Of a stretch of 64,000 nucleotides of DNA, positions 45,980 through 57,700 are shown in pieces (within the stretch, counting starts at the first letter, position 1; every line of letters begins with the position of its first letter). A program made the translations under genes and the position numbers. The stretch comes from Xenoacremonium recifei (lineage: Eukaryota; Ascomycota; Sordariomycetes; Hypocreales; Nectriaceae), in assembly GCA_012184525.1 (NCBI GenBank), contig WOFQ01000005.1:186001-250000 (forward strand). The letters are read 5' to 3'. The notes under the pieces were generated by a model. It was not told the DNA's origin. It did not search any database and saw only the letters and a program-made list of their open reading frames with translations.

Positions 45980-48110
45980 AGCTTCGGAAGATCAAAGTCA
46001 ATAAGACGAAGACAAAGAAGCAGTGGCAGGGCTTAGTAGAAAGCCGGGTGAGTGATGGCAACGAAGTTTTCGGATTTCGCTCTGCGTTGTGAACCAAGGG
46101 ATAATTTCCATGGATCACAAGGGGCTTCTAAGAGCCGGAAAGAGGGATTTTGCAGTCTCTAAATAGCTGGACTCTTCTTCGGCCTCTTTGTTCGGACTGT
46201 GCCCAAGGTGTTGCTCCGGTCTCCCTCTCATCTTGTCCCTTGCATTGCGAAGTCACGCGGCTGCCGCCAACTCAAGTGGCTTATGCAAGCCCATTGAAAG
46301 CCCACCAGAAGCTCATAGAGACTTGCCCGGAACGTATTCGCCCATTCCGCGAATATGAAAGACTACGGCGTGGGTGCTGTGGGCTGGTTGTGTGGGCGCA
46401 CAGGCCAAGGATACTGTATCCAAAGGGAGAGAAGAAGCAGGGGCGTGACCTTAATCATAGCAGAGTGGCTGTATCCGTCTTTGTAGACGGGAGGGGGGTC
46501 GACTTATTACTCATTCCGTGGACGGTCGGGCTCAGCCGGGATCCCGCGTTAGGAGGATAGGACTTGTGAGTATCTCAGCCTCTGGCCAGATCACCTCCAG
46601 GCTTTTTGTCCCGCAAGGCGAGTATGCTAACAGGTAGCCTCATACGGCAACAGGTGTGGCGTTCCATGTCGACGGGGTAAAGGGCATTAAAAACCCCAAA
46701 TGGGACGCCATCGGAGAGACCTTCGCCAAGGTCCCGTCGAACGTTTTGTACGACCGCAACGGAACGATGGCCTCTTGGGGTGGGATACATATCCTCTCTC
46801 TTCCCCTCTCATCATCTGTACACGTCTGCAATGACTGCTGTACACGCCTCGTATCTTGATTCGTCTGTCTATCCCTACGCAAAATGAATGATGCTTGCGA
46901 GTAATAAGGTTGCCTGTATGTAAGATATAACCCTGCTTTCCTCTCCTCAAGGTATTGAACGGCGCAGCGCGTCCATGAGACAGATAGGTGGATGGGTAAA
47001 CTTCCTACAATTCATTCTCATCCACATCCAATGGAGGGCGTCTGAGCCTAAGGCCGGGGAAAGACCACCTGCAAGGACGACTCCCCATGGCAAACCCATT
47101 CTTTACTTTCAACACCTGTATCTGAGAGATTTGCCTAAGTTGTATCAAGGCCTACGACAACTTATTGGCTTTGTGTTCACCAACAAAGCCGTCTATTTTA
47201 TTGTAAACACGGCATAGACAGAAGAGCTTGATTAATCCCTCTATGTGTAATCTTCTTACCAAGGCTAGCTGTGTCCCAAGTATGTCCTTGTGATCTTCGT
47301 CCGTCTCTAGGCCGAAGCACTATATTTGCCTCGCCTCGCAAGACTCTCCAAGATACCTACTGATTCTTGAAAAACTTATTCCCTACAATATAATCTCTTC
47401 CTCATGATTCCAATCGTAACGAAGTAATTCGCTTGTCTTATTCAAAGGGCTAAATGGCTTCAAACGTGTGACAATAGGATTCGGCTGCGGTGTTCGTCGT
47501 ACGGTTACCTCCTGACTTGAATCTGACTAGTCCAACTCCTGCTCATAACTGTATATGGTGAGCGTAGACTCCGCGGGAAGCAGTCTTCTTTCCGCGGGGT
47601 ATCAGTGGTCTTGGATGCAACATCGATCCTCTTCTCTACCAGGATATAGAGACCTAGCCCCTAAAGATAGCGACAAGTACAGAATTCCCGCCCCCCGGAT
47701 TTAATAGCTCGGGCTCTTCCCAAAGCCTCCATGTAGAAAGGCTTCTCTTGGGTCTTGAACACTCTTATCGCATTGCCGGCCCTCTCGCCACAGTCGAATG
47801 GCGGAATAATTATCAAGGATACGAAATGCGTTGCCGTCACTGGAGGCCCATTAGAGCCACTGCCCCCGACAAACTCCGGGATCAAGACAAGGCGCGTGAT
47901 CGGATATTATCTTTTCGAGAGTATAAGAGATGGTGTGGTATTACTCCATGTCTACTCGAGGTCATAAGTGCACATTGGAACCCGCTACGGCCCGGTAGAT
48001 CTCGGGGTAAATGAAGACTCTCGTCGATGCTCCGTGTAGGGTGCAAGTCCATCGCACCTTCCCTGAGGTGGGCACCTTAGGCAGCAGGATTCAGTCGGGA
48101 GAGGCAAGGC

Positions 48111-48180
48111 AGGTACCTAGGTAGGTAAAGCAGGAAGGTCCTTCCCAATCTAGGTACCTTAGGTTAGGTAGGTAGGCACC
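48111..48180. repeat. Low-complexity ACCTAGGT-rich block
   Basis: Several overlapping copies of TAGGTA and GGTACCTAGG on both strands within 70 bp. It is palindromic in character, so it can be read the same way from either strand. No element boundaries are visible. Confidence 0.6.
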
Positions 48181-48250
48181 TGAGAAAGTTCCTCGCGCCC
48201 AGAGCACTCCCACCAGACTTGATTTCTTCATCCCAACACACACTTTGAGT

Positions 48251-48375
48251 AGACAAACATCTACAATTTCTCGTCCTGAGGAAGATAAACATCTATAATC
48301 TCACATTCTGAGGAAGACGAACATCTACAATCTCTCATCCTGAGAAAGACAAACATCTACAATCTCTCACTCTGG
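48251..48375 (+). repeat. 32-bp tandem repeat, about 3.9 copies
   Basis: Copies begin AGACAAACATCTACAATYTC and end TCCTGAGGA, with three to five differences between copies. They lie in the probable leader of the zinc-knuckle gene, about 130 bp before its ATG. A second short direct repeat (CCCATCCCATTRCACA) follows at about 48420-48470. Confidence 0.8.
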
Positions 48376-48508
48376 TTTCTTTTCTCCCCACACAGTAAGT
48401 CTTTTATTTTTCTCTAAGTCCCATCCCATTGCACATGCTATCCCATCCCATTACACACGCTGTCCCATTTCATTATATACCTGTATCTACTTACTAATAT
48501 GTGATTAG

Positions 48509-48914
48509 ATGTCTACAGTGTATAACTTCTATTCCGGTTCTGGTGGCGGTGGTCGGCGGGGTAGGCGCGGTGGGCGCGGTGGTCGGGGTGGTGGTGTGGG
48601 TGCTGCTGGGGGTGGCAAGGCCACCAACCAGGTGTATTACCTCGTAAGTTCTTATTTTATACTCTATATGGATATTGTTCTGACAGTCTTAGTGTCACTT
48701 TAGGGGCCACGAGGCCCGAAACTGCCCTCTTGGACAAGAGTTTGCCCGACTCGGCCTCGGCCCTCCCCCTCCTTTCCCCCAGCAGCAACACCAACAGCAG
48801 CAGCAGCAACAGAGCAATCGCCGGCTCTCGGCTGCGGGGCGCTTCCTCGCGGCCCTGCAGGAGCAGGTGGAGGAGCAGCAGCAACAGCAGCAACACCAGC
48901 AGCAGCAGCGATAA
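48509..48914 (+). CDS. Small RGG/zinc-knuckle-like protein
   Basis: Two exons (48509-48643 and 48693-48914) over a 49-bp intron (GTAAGT donor, TTAG acceptor) give 118 residues. The N-terminus is Gly/Arg-rich (GGRRGRRGGRGGRGGG), then YYL-CHFRGHEARNC, a CCHC zinc knuckle (C-x4-H-x4-C) in which the expected first Cys is Tyr43. The C-terminus is Gln-rich. RGG boxes and zinc knuckles bind RNA or single-stranded DNA. The small size, repeats on both sides and fold-back element nearby suggest a transposon-associated or repeat-family gene, not a housekeeping one. No pol or integrase domain is near. The splice join is inferred only from signals and the knuckle motif. Confidence 0.5.
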
Positions 48915-49081
48915 CAGCAGCAGCAGGAGGGCGGGGTCCTGTGACGGTTGAGTTTGAGAATGTCGGGGAGTTGTGAGGGGTTTTTTTCTGAATCAATATA
49001 TGACTTGCTCTTGCTGCATTACTGTGATAAACACTCTATGTCTATGATTTTTGAATGATTTCTGATACCAACGGATAAGAG

Positions 49082-49524
49082 GGCGGCTCATATATGCACG
49101 GGTACCCGTGCAAATAAGATAACATAACTTTTGCACGGTACCTGTGCATATAATATTATATTATATAAGCAGAATAATCCCCTATCTTATAGGGGGCTGC
49201 AGGCCTAAATGCCCTGAGCTTATAGGTTTAAGTGCCCTGAAGCTGCAGGCCTTGATATCCTAAACAGCCTCCTCTAGGTGCCTTAGGGAGGCTATTTAGA
49301 GCACTTAAGCCTGTAGCTTTAGGGCACTTAGGGCTATAGGTTCAGGGCACTTAGGGCTATAGGTTTAGGGCACTTAGGGCTATAGGTTCAGGGCACTTAG
49401 GCCTGGAGCGCCTATAAGATAGGGGATTTTTCTGCTTATATAATATAATCTTATATGCACAAGTACCCGTGCGGGATATCATATTATTTTATTTGCACGG
49501 GTACCCGTGCATATATGACTCGCC
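49082..49524. mobile_element. Fold-back MITE-like inverted repeat element
   Basis: A 443-bp element with long inverted arms (about 115 bp each, 49082-49197 and 49410-49524). Both arms carry TCATATATGCACGGGTACCC-type outer ends, which are themselves palindromic, and inner matches including TTATATAAGCAGA and CCCCTATCTTATAGG. The centre holds inverted and tandem copies of GGGCACTTAGGGCTATAGG. It encodes no protein. This structure fits a non-autonomous DNA transposon; I did not find a convincing target-site duplication, so the superfamily is open. Confidence 0.8.
49322..49401 (+). repeat. 23-bp tandem repeat inside the fold-back element
   Basis: About 3.5 copies of GGGCACTTAGGGCTATAGGT plus two or three bases, with TTCA/TTTA alternation. 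Diverged inverted copies occur near 49205-49245, which lets the loop pair with itself. Confidence 0.8.
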
Positions 49525-50569
49525 GTTACCTTGGCTGAAAACCGCCATCTAATACCAGGGTCACCCGAAGCTCGACGTGGTATTCACCGTAGTGCCGTCT
49601 CTGGCATCTGTAATTATTTTGGACTACAGCAACCTAGGTACCTCTACGGATTCCCACACCTCGCGGGCTGCCAGTGAGGTTTTCTGGTTCCTGTTAGGCC
49701 GTAGTCGCGCCTTCCTTCACTATTCCAAGCCCGCAGTCTGGTAAGAGTCCTGCTGTGGTCTTATTATTAGGCGTGGGATTTATTCTCAGACCGGCGTCAA
49801 CCTGAAAGAAAAAGCCCACCCGAAGAACCTCTACTTTTGATGTTGATCACTTAACATGCCAACATCCCACGACCCGATATCCAAAATTTTGACTCCTCAC
49901 AGCTCTTCTCACGGTAGTTCCAACTAACCGAAAACTGGGCCATCACCAGTTCCGTTGGGTTGTAGATGAAGAGCTTTGCATCAATTCCTTCGAGGTATGG
50001 ATTGCTTCATGGGAGTATCTCAATCCCCTACACAGAGAAGGGCTCGTCTCGCTGGTGGTTTTCTTCACTGTTGGCTCGAGATGTCGAGGTTACCTCTAAT
50101 TGGCCCACTCGCACTTGGTCTTCTCGGTTGCATTGACTCCTCAGCCACGACGGAATACGGAGTAGGTTTATTTTGAGACGGGGGCAAATCTGATCAGCCA
50201 GGGGTAGTGGTTTCAGTGTCAGTGAAGACTTGCACTGGATGAGCGCTAGCGACGAAGGATCGACGGCGCTCGCCAAACGCTGGGGCTTTTCCGAGATCTT
50301 ATGGGGCTTGTCCGAGAGATGGAAGTCTTTGGTTGGCCTGGTCGGTCTCAAGAATCTGCTCTACAACCCCTACCGCGAGTGGAGATGGCTATGCAGGCGA
50401 GGCTTTGACTGGAACTATTAGTGTAAGTGAGTCCGAGAGTGCAAACTATGCATATCAGAATAAGTCAACAATATATATAAGCTATTAAATTTGCCCCGTG
50501 TCTTGCATCATTCATTTCATACTATCCATCGCTGTCCATCCCGTATCATTGCGTTCATCCAGTTTCACC
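49525..50569. other. Intergenic, no supported gene
   Basis: About 1 kb after the MITE-like element. No coding pattern; the right end is the promoter of the RTA1-like gene. Confidence 0.45.
50472..50481 (+). promoter_or_regulatory. TATA-like element upstream of RTA1-like gene
   Basis: TATATATAAG about 90 bp before the chosen ATG, a strong match to a TATA box. Sequence and position only. Confidence 0.4.
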
Positions 50570-51871
50570 ATGCGCATCCTTCAGCTCTTCCTGGCACAAT
50601 CCGTCCTGGCGCTAGCACTGGCAGCTCCAACTGCGACTCCAACAACTCGGACAATCTCTCCTCGAGAGGCCTCTTCAGCCCCTTCCATTTCAACTGCAGC
50701 ACCAACTGGAGAATTCACCGTCACTGAACATATCACTATTCACGGTGTCACCAACAGCTACGTCACGGACCCGGGCAAGACCATCGCCATTGCCAAGCCA
50801 ACTTGTATCCAGACCATCACGCCCGACAAGAACGGCTATGTACCGCCTGGAACCTGCAACGCAATTTGGCAGTACTACCCTAGCTTTGATGCCGCTATCG
50901 CCTTTGCGATTTTGTTTGCTATAATTACGGCCATCCATGTGTTCCAGGCCATCCGGTATAGAAAGGTTCGTATGTTTTTATCCATGTTCCTAATCTTTGC
51001 GAGCGATGGCGCTGACCCTTTAGACGTGGTGTTGGGTCATAATTATGGCGAGTTTTTGGGAGACAGCCGCCTTCACTTTCAGAGCTATAAGCTCCAAGCA
51101 TCAGCAGAGTAGCGGCATTTACCTCGTCTTCCAAATCTTTATCCTACTTGCACCACTATGTAAGGACCAATTTGCAGGCTTTGGCTTCCACTTTTAACAA
51201 GATCATGTACAGGGATTAACGCATTTGCCTATATGACACTCGGACGTATGGTAAATTTCTTTTTGCCCTCACGCAAGGTCGCTGGTATTCCTGCTTCAAC
51301 ACTCACAGCACTATTCGTCGGTCTCGATGTCGTCTCTTTCATCGTCCAGCTCATAGGCGGGACTATGGCAGCTCCATATTCGCCTCTAGCCCAGCAGCAA
51401 AAGGCCATTCATATTTACATGGGCGGCATTGGGATGCAAGAACTCTTCATTCTCATTTTCATCTGCCTCTGCATCGTATTCCAGCGCGAGGCATCTCAGA
51501 TACACGCCACCAGCCATGGCTTGCAGTCTCAGGGGTTTATTCGATCGCTGGGACTGTCATGGAGAATCCTGTTGTTCGCCATGTACTTCTCATTGACGAT
51601 GATCACAATCCGCATTATATACCGACTCATTGAGTTTTCCGGCGGCATGGGACAAAATAACGTTCTCACGACTCATGAGCCGTACTTTTACGCCCTGGAA
51701 TCGGTTCCTATGTTCCTGGCTATCTTTACTTTCAACATTATCCATCCAGGGCGAATAATGACAGGGCCGGAGTCTGATATGCCGAGTTTCTTCTCAACCA
51801 TCAAGAGCATGTGTGTAAACCGGAAAACACATGTCAAATTGGCAGATGAAGATAGCTTCGATTTAAATTGA
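50570..51871 (+). CDS. RTA1-family seven-helix membrane protein
   Basis: Three exons (50570-50965, 51024-51159, 51213-51871; introns 58 and 53 bp) give 396 residues. A signal-like segment (MRILQLFLAQSVLALALA) precedes a Ser/Thr/Pro-rich extracellular region of ~100 residues, then about seven transmembrane segments. Typical RTA1 motifs are visible: YYPSFDAAIAFAILFAIITA, ASFWETAAFTFR, APLWINAFAYMTLGRMV and the GLDVVSFIVQLIGG helix. Yeast relatives Rta1 and Rsb1 are linked to resistance to toxic lipids or aminocholesterol, but their mechanism is unclear. This copy begins the accessory cluster; whether it belongs to it (for example in efflux) is inference. Exon joins restore YRKTWCWVIIM and PLWINAF. 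Confidence 0.88.
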
Positions 51872-52300
51872 GCCTATTTTCGAAATGACGTACATAACCC
51901 AACGGTTATCAGAAGTAGGTCGTAAGGCATTGTGCGATTTATTCATAGAACTTTCGAAGGGCTAATTCCCGATAGATCGTCCACCGCATATTTAATTAGT
52001 TAGAAGTACTTCAATTATCGGCAACATTGTATCCGGCTGAAGACTCAGGAGGCTCCTTCGTTTCGTTTTAGAATCACCTTCAAATAGTCCTTCAGAAGAA
52101 CACAAATTTACTCACGCCGTTTAGAGCGAGCAAGATACATAAGAGAATGAAAACTAAGAATGCATATGAATAAGCCGAGATTTTATGAGGAATAGGTGCT
52201 CTTGGAATACATGATAGTACTATTTGTAGCATGAGTTCACAAATGATTGGATTTTGTTACTAGAATGGCTTGACGAATCTCATTCAAAGTGTTGCTATTA
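51872..52300. other. Convergent 3' spacer
   Basis: About 430 bp of AT-rich sequence between the convergent RTA1-like and esterase genes. No gene seen. Confidence 0.4.
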
Positions 52301-53501
52301 TTACAGAATCCTTGGCAGTACGCCGTCATCCATACTGAGAATTGGCGCCGATTTGATATCATAGCACGTCCCCAGTCGTTTCGAAAAAGCTGAGCATATA
52401 TCATGGACGAGGTCTTTTCCGATTTGGTGAATTCTGCAATGGTGTAAGCTTGGACTGGCGTGAAAAGGAGTGTTCATTGATTACCCTGCAAGAATGAGGA
52501 TAGAGTGAGTCGCGCCCTTGTAAGTCTTGATCTCGGTATCGATTCCAATACTCTCCAATAGTTTTCCGTATTGAAATCCCTCAGGAGCAAGCAGGTCGCA
52601 TTCACCCAGAGCCAAGAACGTGCTCGGACTGCCGGACAATACGTCCGGAGGAGCAAAGTTCGGCGAGGCATCCCAGCTCTGGACGTCAGAGCTTTTTGAA
52701 AAGTATTTTTCACGATACCATGTCATCCTGCTAGGGGTTAGCCATGGAGAATGTTGAGATGACGACCAGCAAGTATCAACAGTCGCAGTGTTATCTATCA
52801 CTGGACAAATCAAAATTTGAAACAGAATCGGTTTCTTGTCAATTGCTGCTTTCATAGAGACAATAGCAGCAATCCCTCCGCCCCTGGAACCATTTAAGTC
52901 AGTGAGTTCTTTGATTCCTAGGAACAAGAATTTACGCTGATAACCCGCCAACAGCTACTCGCGAAGTGTCGAGTGAAAGAGCCTTCGCGTTCTCCGGAGA
53001 TATTGCCCAGCAGAAACCCGCATACGAATCGTCGATTGCCGTTGGATATACGTATTCTGGAGCATGTCTATAGTTGATTGAAATGACGACACACTCCAGA
53101 AATTTGCAAATATGTCTCAGCAGCCCGTTCTCGCTTTTGAGACCTCCCAAAACCCAACCTCCTCCGTGAAACTGTATCATCAGTCAATCCTTGTCTTGTT
53201 TAATCAGATAGGAATTTGGCTATACGTATACTAAGCACGGCCAACCACCTGAAGGAGGATTACCCTCTGGTACAAACGTTCTTGCCTGATAGTTACCCCG
53301 ATCAGTGTCGAATACTCTGCCAATATCGACCTCCTTTATTCCGCCCTTAGACATCGGACCAGGCCTGAACCGACTTGCAGGATCCCAAGGCTGAAGTTCA
53401 CCCCTTGGCAGATATTGAAGCACGCTGTCGTGAAATGCTACATATTCGGGATCCAGCCTTTCCCGGACGGAGGGATGAAGCGGTTGATAAATTTTCGCCA
53501 T
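52301..53501 (-). CDS. HSL-type alpha/beta-hydrolase (esterase/deacylase)
   Basis: Four exons (53501-53226, 53171-52936, 52883-52485, 52433-52301; introns 54, 52 and 51 bp) give 347 residues. The oxyanion-hole motif HGGGW is at 94-98, the nucleophile Ser170 in GLSAGGG, acid Asp267 in GECDLLAPEG and base His297 in YKGATHSI. This is the hormone-sensitive-lipase family of soluble carboxylesterases. No signal peptide is present, so it should act in the cytosol on a small ester or N-acyl compound. It lies at the edge of the catabolic-looking cluster, head-on to the amidohydrolase gene's side, and may act on ring-cleavage products or on the initial ester; that is inference. The catalytic triad is complete. 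Confidence 0.88.
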
Positions 53502-53836
53502 CTCTTAAGGAGGGAGTTTGTATGAGCTGGAATAAGGTAATTGCAGGCTAGGTTTCTAAAGAAACTTTGATGATAGACAAGATCTCTTATGGTGCTCGGT
53601 CGCGCTCGAAGGTAGGCTTCTAAATTAGTGTAGGGGCCGGCAAACGATAACACTGCACCGATGCCGGTCCGGCATTATGTGGTTCTTATTTATTTCCTGG
53701 GCGAAGACAGCATGGGGCGCGAGTGCCTACTCAATATAGAGGCAATATTAAATTCTTAATTAAGAAGTTGTTCTTTTTCTGCAATAGTTGAAAATGAATG
53801 TGGTTTTGAAACTTGATGGAAGTGAAATCGTATCTG

Positions 53837-54499
53837 TTACTCCCATCCCTTCAACATTTGCTCCACGGCCTCTGCTTCTCCGACAACATCTGCGAACCTC
53901 TCGTCCAAATCAAACAGTGTTGCCCTTTGTATCTCAACACTTCTGTCTCCGCTTGCTTCCTGCACAACCATACAACGAAAGCCCCAGCCACATGCATCGA
54001 CCGCGGTCGCCCGGACACAGCCACTTGTGCTCACACCGCATAGCACAATTGTATCGACCCCCAGAGTGTTTAATTGCCCTGCTAGATTGGTGGCTAGAAA
54101 ACCGCTTGGATTCCGCTTGAGGATCACTGTCTCAGTGTCCCATTCAGGCGAGAGTCCCGGCATCCAAGCATCCATGCCACGGGTATCGCCGTCTTGCCAA
54201 ATGGAGATACCGGGTGATTTCTTAAACTGAATTGCGCCATCTATCATGTCCGGATGTGTATATCTCACTTGACACCAGATGACTGGAATGCCGCCTTTAC
54301 GAGCTGCTGCTACCAGACGAATCATACTCTCGGTTGAGGCCGCGCCCGCAGGGTTATCAAGCAACGACAAAGGAGAGCCTTCTGCCCAATAAGCTCGGCA
54401 GACATCAATCATGACGAGGGCCGGCTTCTTGCCCCAGCCAAGACGAATATGGCCAGCGGCTGGGTAGGATGGATGACTCTCAACGAGTGGTGTCGGCAT
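53837..54499 (-). CDS. Isochorismatase-fold cysteine hydrolase (amidohydrolase-like)
   Basis: A single-exon protein of 220 residues. The family triad is complete: Asp32 in VMIDVCRAYW, Lys128 in VILKRNPSGF and Cys161 in CGVSTSGCVRATAVDA. Spacing (96 and 33 residues) is close to that of N-carbamoylsarcosine amidohydrolase. Trp and charged residues surround the pocket (GISIWQDGDTRGMD). The members split amides such as N-carbamoylsarcosine, nicotinamide, maleamate or ureidoacrylate, releasing ammonia. A role for amide or carbamoyl removal in the cluster's pathway is inferred. It is paralogous to the protein at 62884-63652, which has lost the Cys. Confidence 0.9.
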   Translation of the reverse strand: MPTPLVESHPSYPAAGHIRLGWGKKPALVMIDVCRAYWAEGSPLSLLDNPAGAASTESMIRLVAAARKGGIPVIWCQVRYTHPDMIDGAIQFKKSPGISIWQDGDTRGMDAWMPGLSPEWDTETVILKRNPSGFLATNLAGQLNTLGVDTIVLCGVSTSGCVRATAVDACGWGFRCMVVQEASGDRSVEIQRATLFDLDERFADVVGEAEAVEQMLKGWE

Positions 54500-55142
54500 T
54501 TTTGTCGTCTGGCGACTACCTGGCGATTATCGTAATTATTCCTTCGCCGTCAGCCGTAGGACAGTCTGCACTTCCGTACAATGCTGGAACGGATGTTCAA
54601 TTTTGGTCTGTTATACGTATCCTTCTTTCAAGATAAGCTGTCCGGGCCGGGCTGACCGTCTGACAAGCAAGCGGCCGGCACTTCGCTTCGGAGGTTCCAT
54701 ATCGGATAAGCAAGCCGTGATGCCTATTGTGGTATGGGGGCCTTTATCTGACAGCTCAAGGGGTTTATGTCATATTGGCCGCATAGGAAAGTTATCACAT
54801 GCCTAACTTCGAACGTCTTGGTAGCGAGGACCTAATCACAATACCCCAGGAGAAATAGCTGAGGAAACTTTGTTTACGTTGTATCAAGCTCATTTTAGAA
54901 GACTCTTTGAATGTATTTATCCATATTGGAATAGTCACTTTACACGGAAAATAGAAATAGGTGATTGCCATGTTGGAATGCTAGTGGTCTTCGTCTTCTA
55001 CTTTCTTAGAAGACTTTTAGACGAGTATCATAATTTCTTGGGAATAAATAAAATGGAGAGTCGTTATTTAAATCTGAATTATAAAGTTGCTCACGCGAGC
55101 GATAACTAGAATTCCAAATATCTGAACTGACGTAAGCTGTTC
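54500..55142. other. Intergenic, no supported gene
   Basis: About 640 bp of AT-rich sequence holding the amidohydrolase promoter and the permease 3' end. Confidence 0.4.
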
Positions 55143-56749
55143 TCAAACACGACCCGAAAGCTTGATTTCAAGGAACCTCAAGGGAATAAAGATCAAGATA
55201 CTGAGAACCAAGGCAAACTCAAACCCGAGATCGCCAGTGGTCGCAGCAATGGGACCCGAGTACCAAACTTGATCCATGGATGGTACTACAAGCGCAAAAG
55301 GAACGAGAAGCGCTGCCAAAGCTGGGAGTCCAGTGGGGAGCTTCTTTGCGTCGTTCCAAATTTCAGGATCCAGATTTGAAGCCTTGTTCTTACGGAACAC
55401 GAACCACTCACTAAGGAGGATCCCCGTAAACCCAGCACTCCAGTAACTGATTACTCCAAGAAAGTTCTCCAGTGAGTCGTAGAAGTCCTCCGCAGCGGCT
55501 ATACCAACACCGATATCGACTGCAACAACAGCCAGAACAAAAAGTAACCGCGGCACCCTAGCAAACTTCGGCCAGATAATCTGAAAGTTCAAAGAGACAG
55601 AGTAGAAACCCGGGGAAATCTGGGCTACTACACTGAGGGACAAAATAACGGCGATGAACTTGCCGAAGCCACCGAGAGGGTGTAACATAGCTACCAAGAT
55701 TCCGCCGACAGAATCGCGGTCATTAGCAGCAGACCAACTGGGAACGTTACCGACAGCTCCGCCGATGGCAGCCCCAAGAACCATGAGAAGGAAAGAGGGA
55801 ATACAGATGCCCATCCAGCAGTACATGAAGATTCGTCCCCGAGGGGCTCGAGGTCCAAGGTAGACGGCGACATCGCCGACCACAGTACAGTAAGGTAGCA
55901 TATACCCTGCGATCAAACTGATAAATGTGATGGCCGTCGGTGCCGTAAGAGGCTCAGTCGATGCTTGTAGGTGCAGTTTTGAGCCACCAGATCCAACAGT
56001 AATGACAATAGCGATAAGTGCAGGGATCCACGCGAACCTCTCGTAGGAGTGAATGATTTGGAACCCTCCAAATGCAGGTACAGCGGCGCATAAGGTGATG
56101 ATAATGATCCCGACGGTAGAGTTGATAGAGTCCCCCGATACAGCAGCCAGCGTTTGTCCAGCAGTAACAACGCAGATAATTTGATACCCGCAGAGTGTGG
56201 CCATATTCAGGACTGAGACTAGGATATTCGGGTACATACCGAAGCAGTAGCGTGCTTGTATCATTTGGCGCATGCCCGTTTGCGGCGAGATTGTTTCAAT
56301 GAAAGCAGCTGGAAGGCACATGAGCAACGAGAAAAAGAGAATCAATAGAGACGTGTCCCTAAGACTCATGCCAAAATCAAGTGTGCCCAACATGCCAGTC
56401 ACGAGACTGAGTGTTGGTGTCAGTCATCATCATGTTGACCAGAGCAATTTATGAGCAAGACTTACGGCAGAGGGCACAATAAACTGGTGCACCACAAAGT
56501 AAATATTTTGCTGAAAGCAGAGTCGGTACGGAGTTCCTCTGGCACTGGTTCAACACCACGAAGTTCGACCCCAGAAGCCGAGAGGAATTTCCAGACTTTG
56601 TGAAGAGTTGAATTCTTCAGAATTTTAGACTCCCCCTCCAGCATCTCGATATCTGCAGGCGAAACACTGTCGCCAACATCGAGCTTGTCACCTTTCTCAG
56701 GGTCATGGCTGACGAGCCCTGACGGAGGCGTCGCACTACTGACAGACAT
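55143..56749 (-). CDS. NCS1-family permease (purine/cytosine permease type)
   Basis: Two exons (56749-56466 and 56406-55143; 59-bp intron, GTAAGT donor) give 515 residues with about twelve predicted membrane helices. An N-terminal cytosolic segment with ELRGVEPVPEELRTDS (residues ~70-86) precedes the helices; this region is typical of the Fcy2 group. Later motifs include GMRQMIQARYCFGMY, the GYMLPYCTVVGDVAVYL segment, and ISYWSAGFTGILLSEWFVF near the end. NCS1 carriers take up purines, cytosine, uracil, thiamine, pyridoxine or nicotinamide riboside with H+ or Na+. Its place next to hydrolases and a ring-cleavage enzyme suggests a nitrogen-heterocyclic substrate, which is inference. Length is usual. 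Confidence 0.93.
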
Positions 56750-57700
56750 ATCGATAAACAATAGGTGTAAGACAACCACAGCCTGTAAAAGCACTCCGGT
56801 TCAGTCTGAGATGAAAGGTTGATATGGGCTCCGAATGCAATGGCAACGCGATGGATGGTGATGACTTGGTCAGTTATAGAGCTGGGTTGAATTGCCTATC
56901 CAAGCAACCCGGAATTGCCGGGAGTATCTTTGGATGTCCCAAGTATCGAATGATAAAGCATCGATTACGAAGAGTAGGGGTCAGTAGTCGGGGGAGGATT
57001 TAGAGTGCTCGCGTAGCCAACCAACTCTGATAAGCGTTGAGATCCTACCCAGTGCTCTGACCCAAGCACGGGGTATAATGTCCCCTCACGTCAAGGGTCA
57101 TGATAAGGAGGCCTGGGGTTATCATCTCCACTTGAAACTATTCCGTACGGAGCAGATATTTGGAGCCGTGATAAGTTAGCTGTCGGCTAGTCTCTGCTGG
57201 CGGCGTATTAGTGCGCGTCGCGAGCACAGACTGATATCTGACATAGGTAATGAGGAGGTACGAGGAGAACTAGTCCAACAGATAACAAAACACACAAACC
57301 TAAAGATGTACAGATATTAAAGTTTATTAGAAGCTTTCCAGTTGAGACATCTATCAGAGAGACAAGACTAAGGGTTATGTTTGGTATTTGGGTAGGTCAA
57401 AAATGAAGGATCGGGCTTGTGATCAGGACTTGAGCTTGGAATTGTCGAATGAAATTAGGAATATGCATTCAGGCTCGATGATGCCTAATTTTCGTAATAA
57501 AACTGAACGGGTTCATATTTATGTGTTCAAAGTATGTGCACCCGTGCATCCGCCGAGACGTTGGAAGGATATCCTTGAACAGTTCGTTTTTATCATCTTT
57601 TCACCGACATATTGACTAAGTATTCGTCACTTGGTCCCGAGAACTATGACTGAATACCTCTTATCGAGTGCCTTGAATCGAGAGTTAGGTTCATAGTGGT
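56750..57700. other. Intergenic, no supported gene
   Basis: About 950 bp containing the permease promoter and the dioxygenase 3' region. Frames are short; no repeat or RNA gene seen. Confidence 0.45.

Larger units (their letters stand above)
45980..48508. other. Gene-poor, repeat-bearing region (~2.5 kb)
   Basis: No coding frame is supported. Low-complexity AGGTACCTAGGTAGGTA-like sequence and a 32-bp tandem repeat occur at the right end and are listed separately. Frames near 46575-46950 and 47660-48010 lack any family pattern. Confidence 0.45.

Noticed and set aside
48010..48070. tRNA-like sequence (GGGTGCAAGTCC near 48040)
   Set aside because: It resembles a B box weakly but I found no A box or cloverleaf-compatible stem around it.
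48111..49401. CRISPR-like arrays from the tandem repeats
   Set aside because: The organism is a fungus, the repeats are contiguous without unique spacers, and no cas genes exist here.
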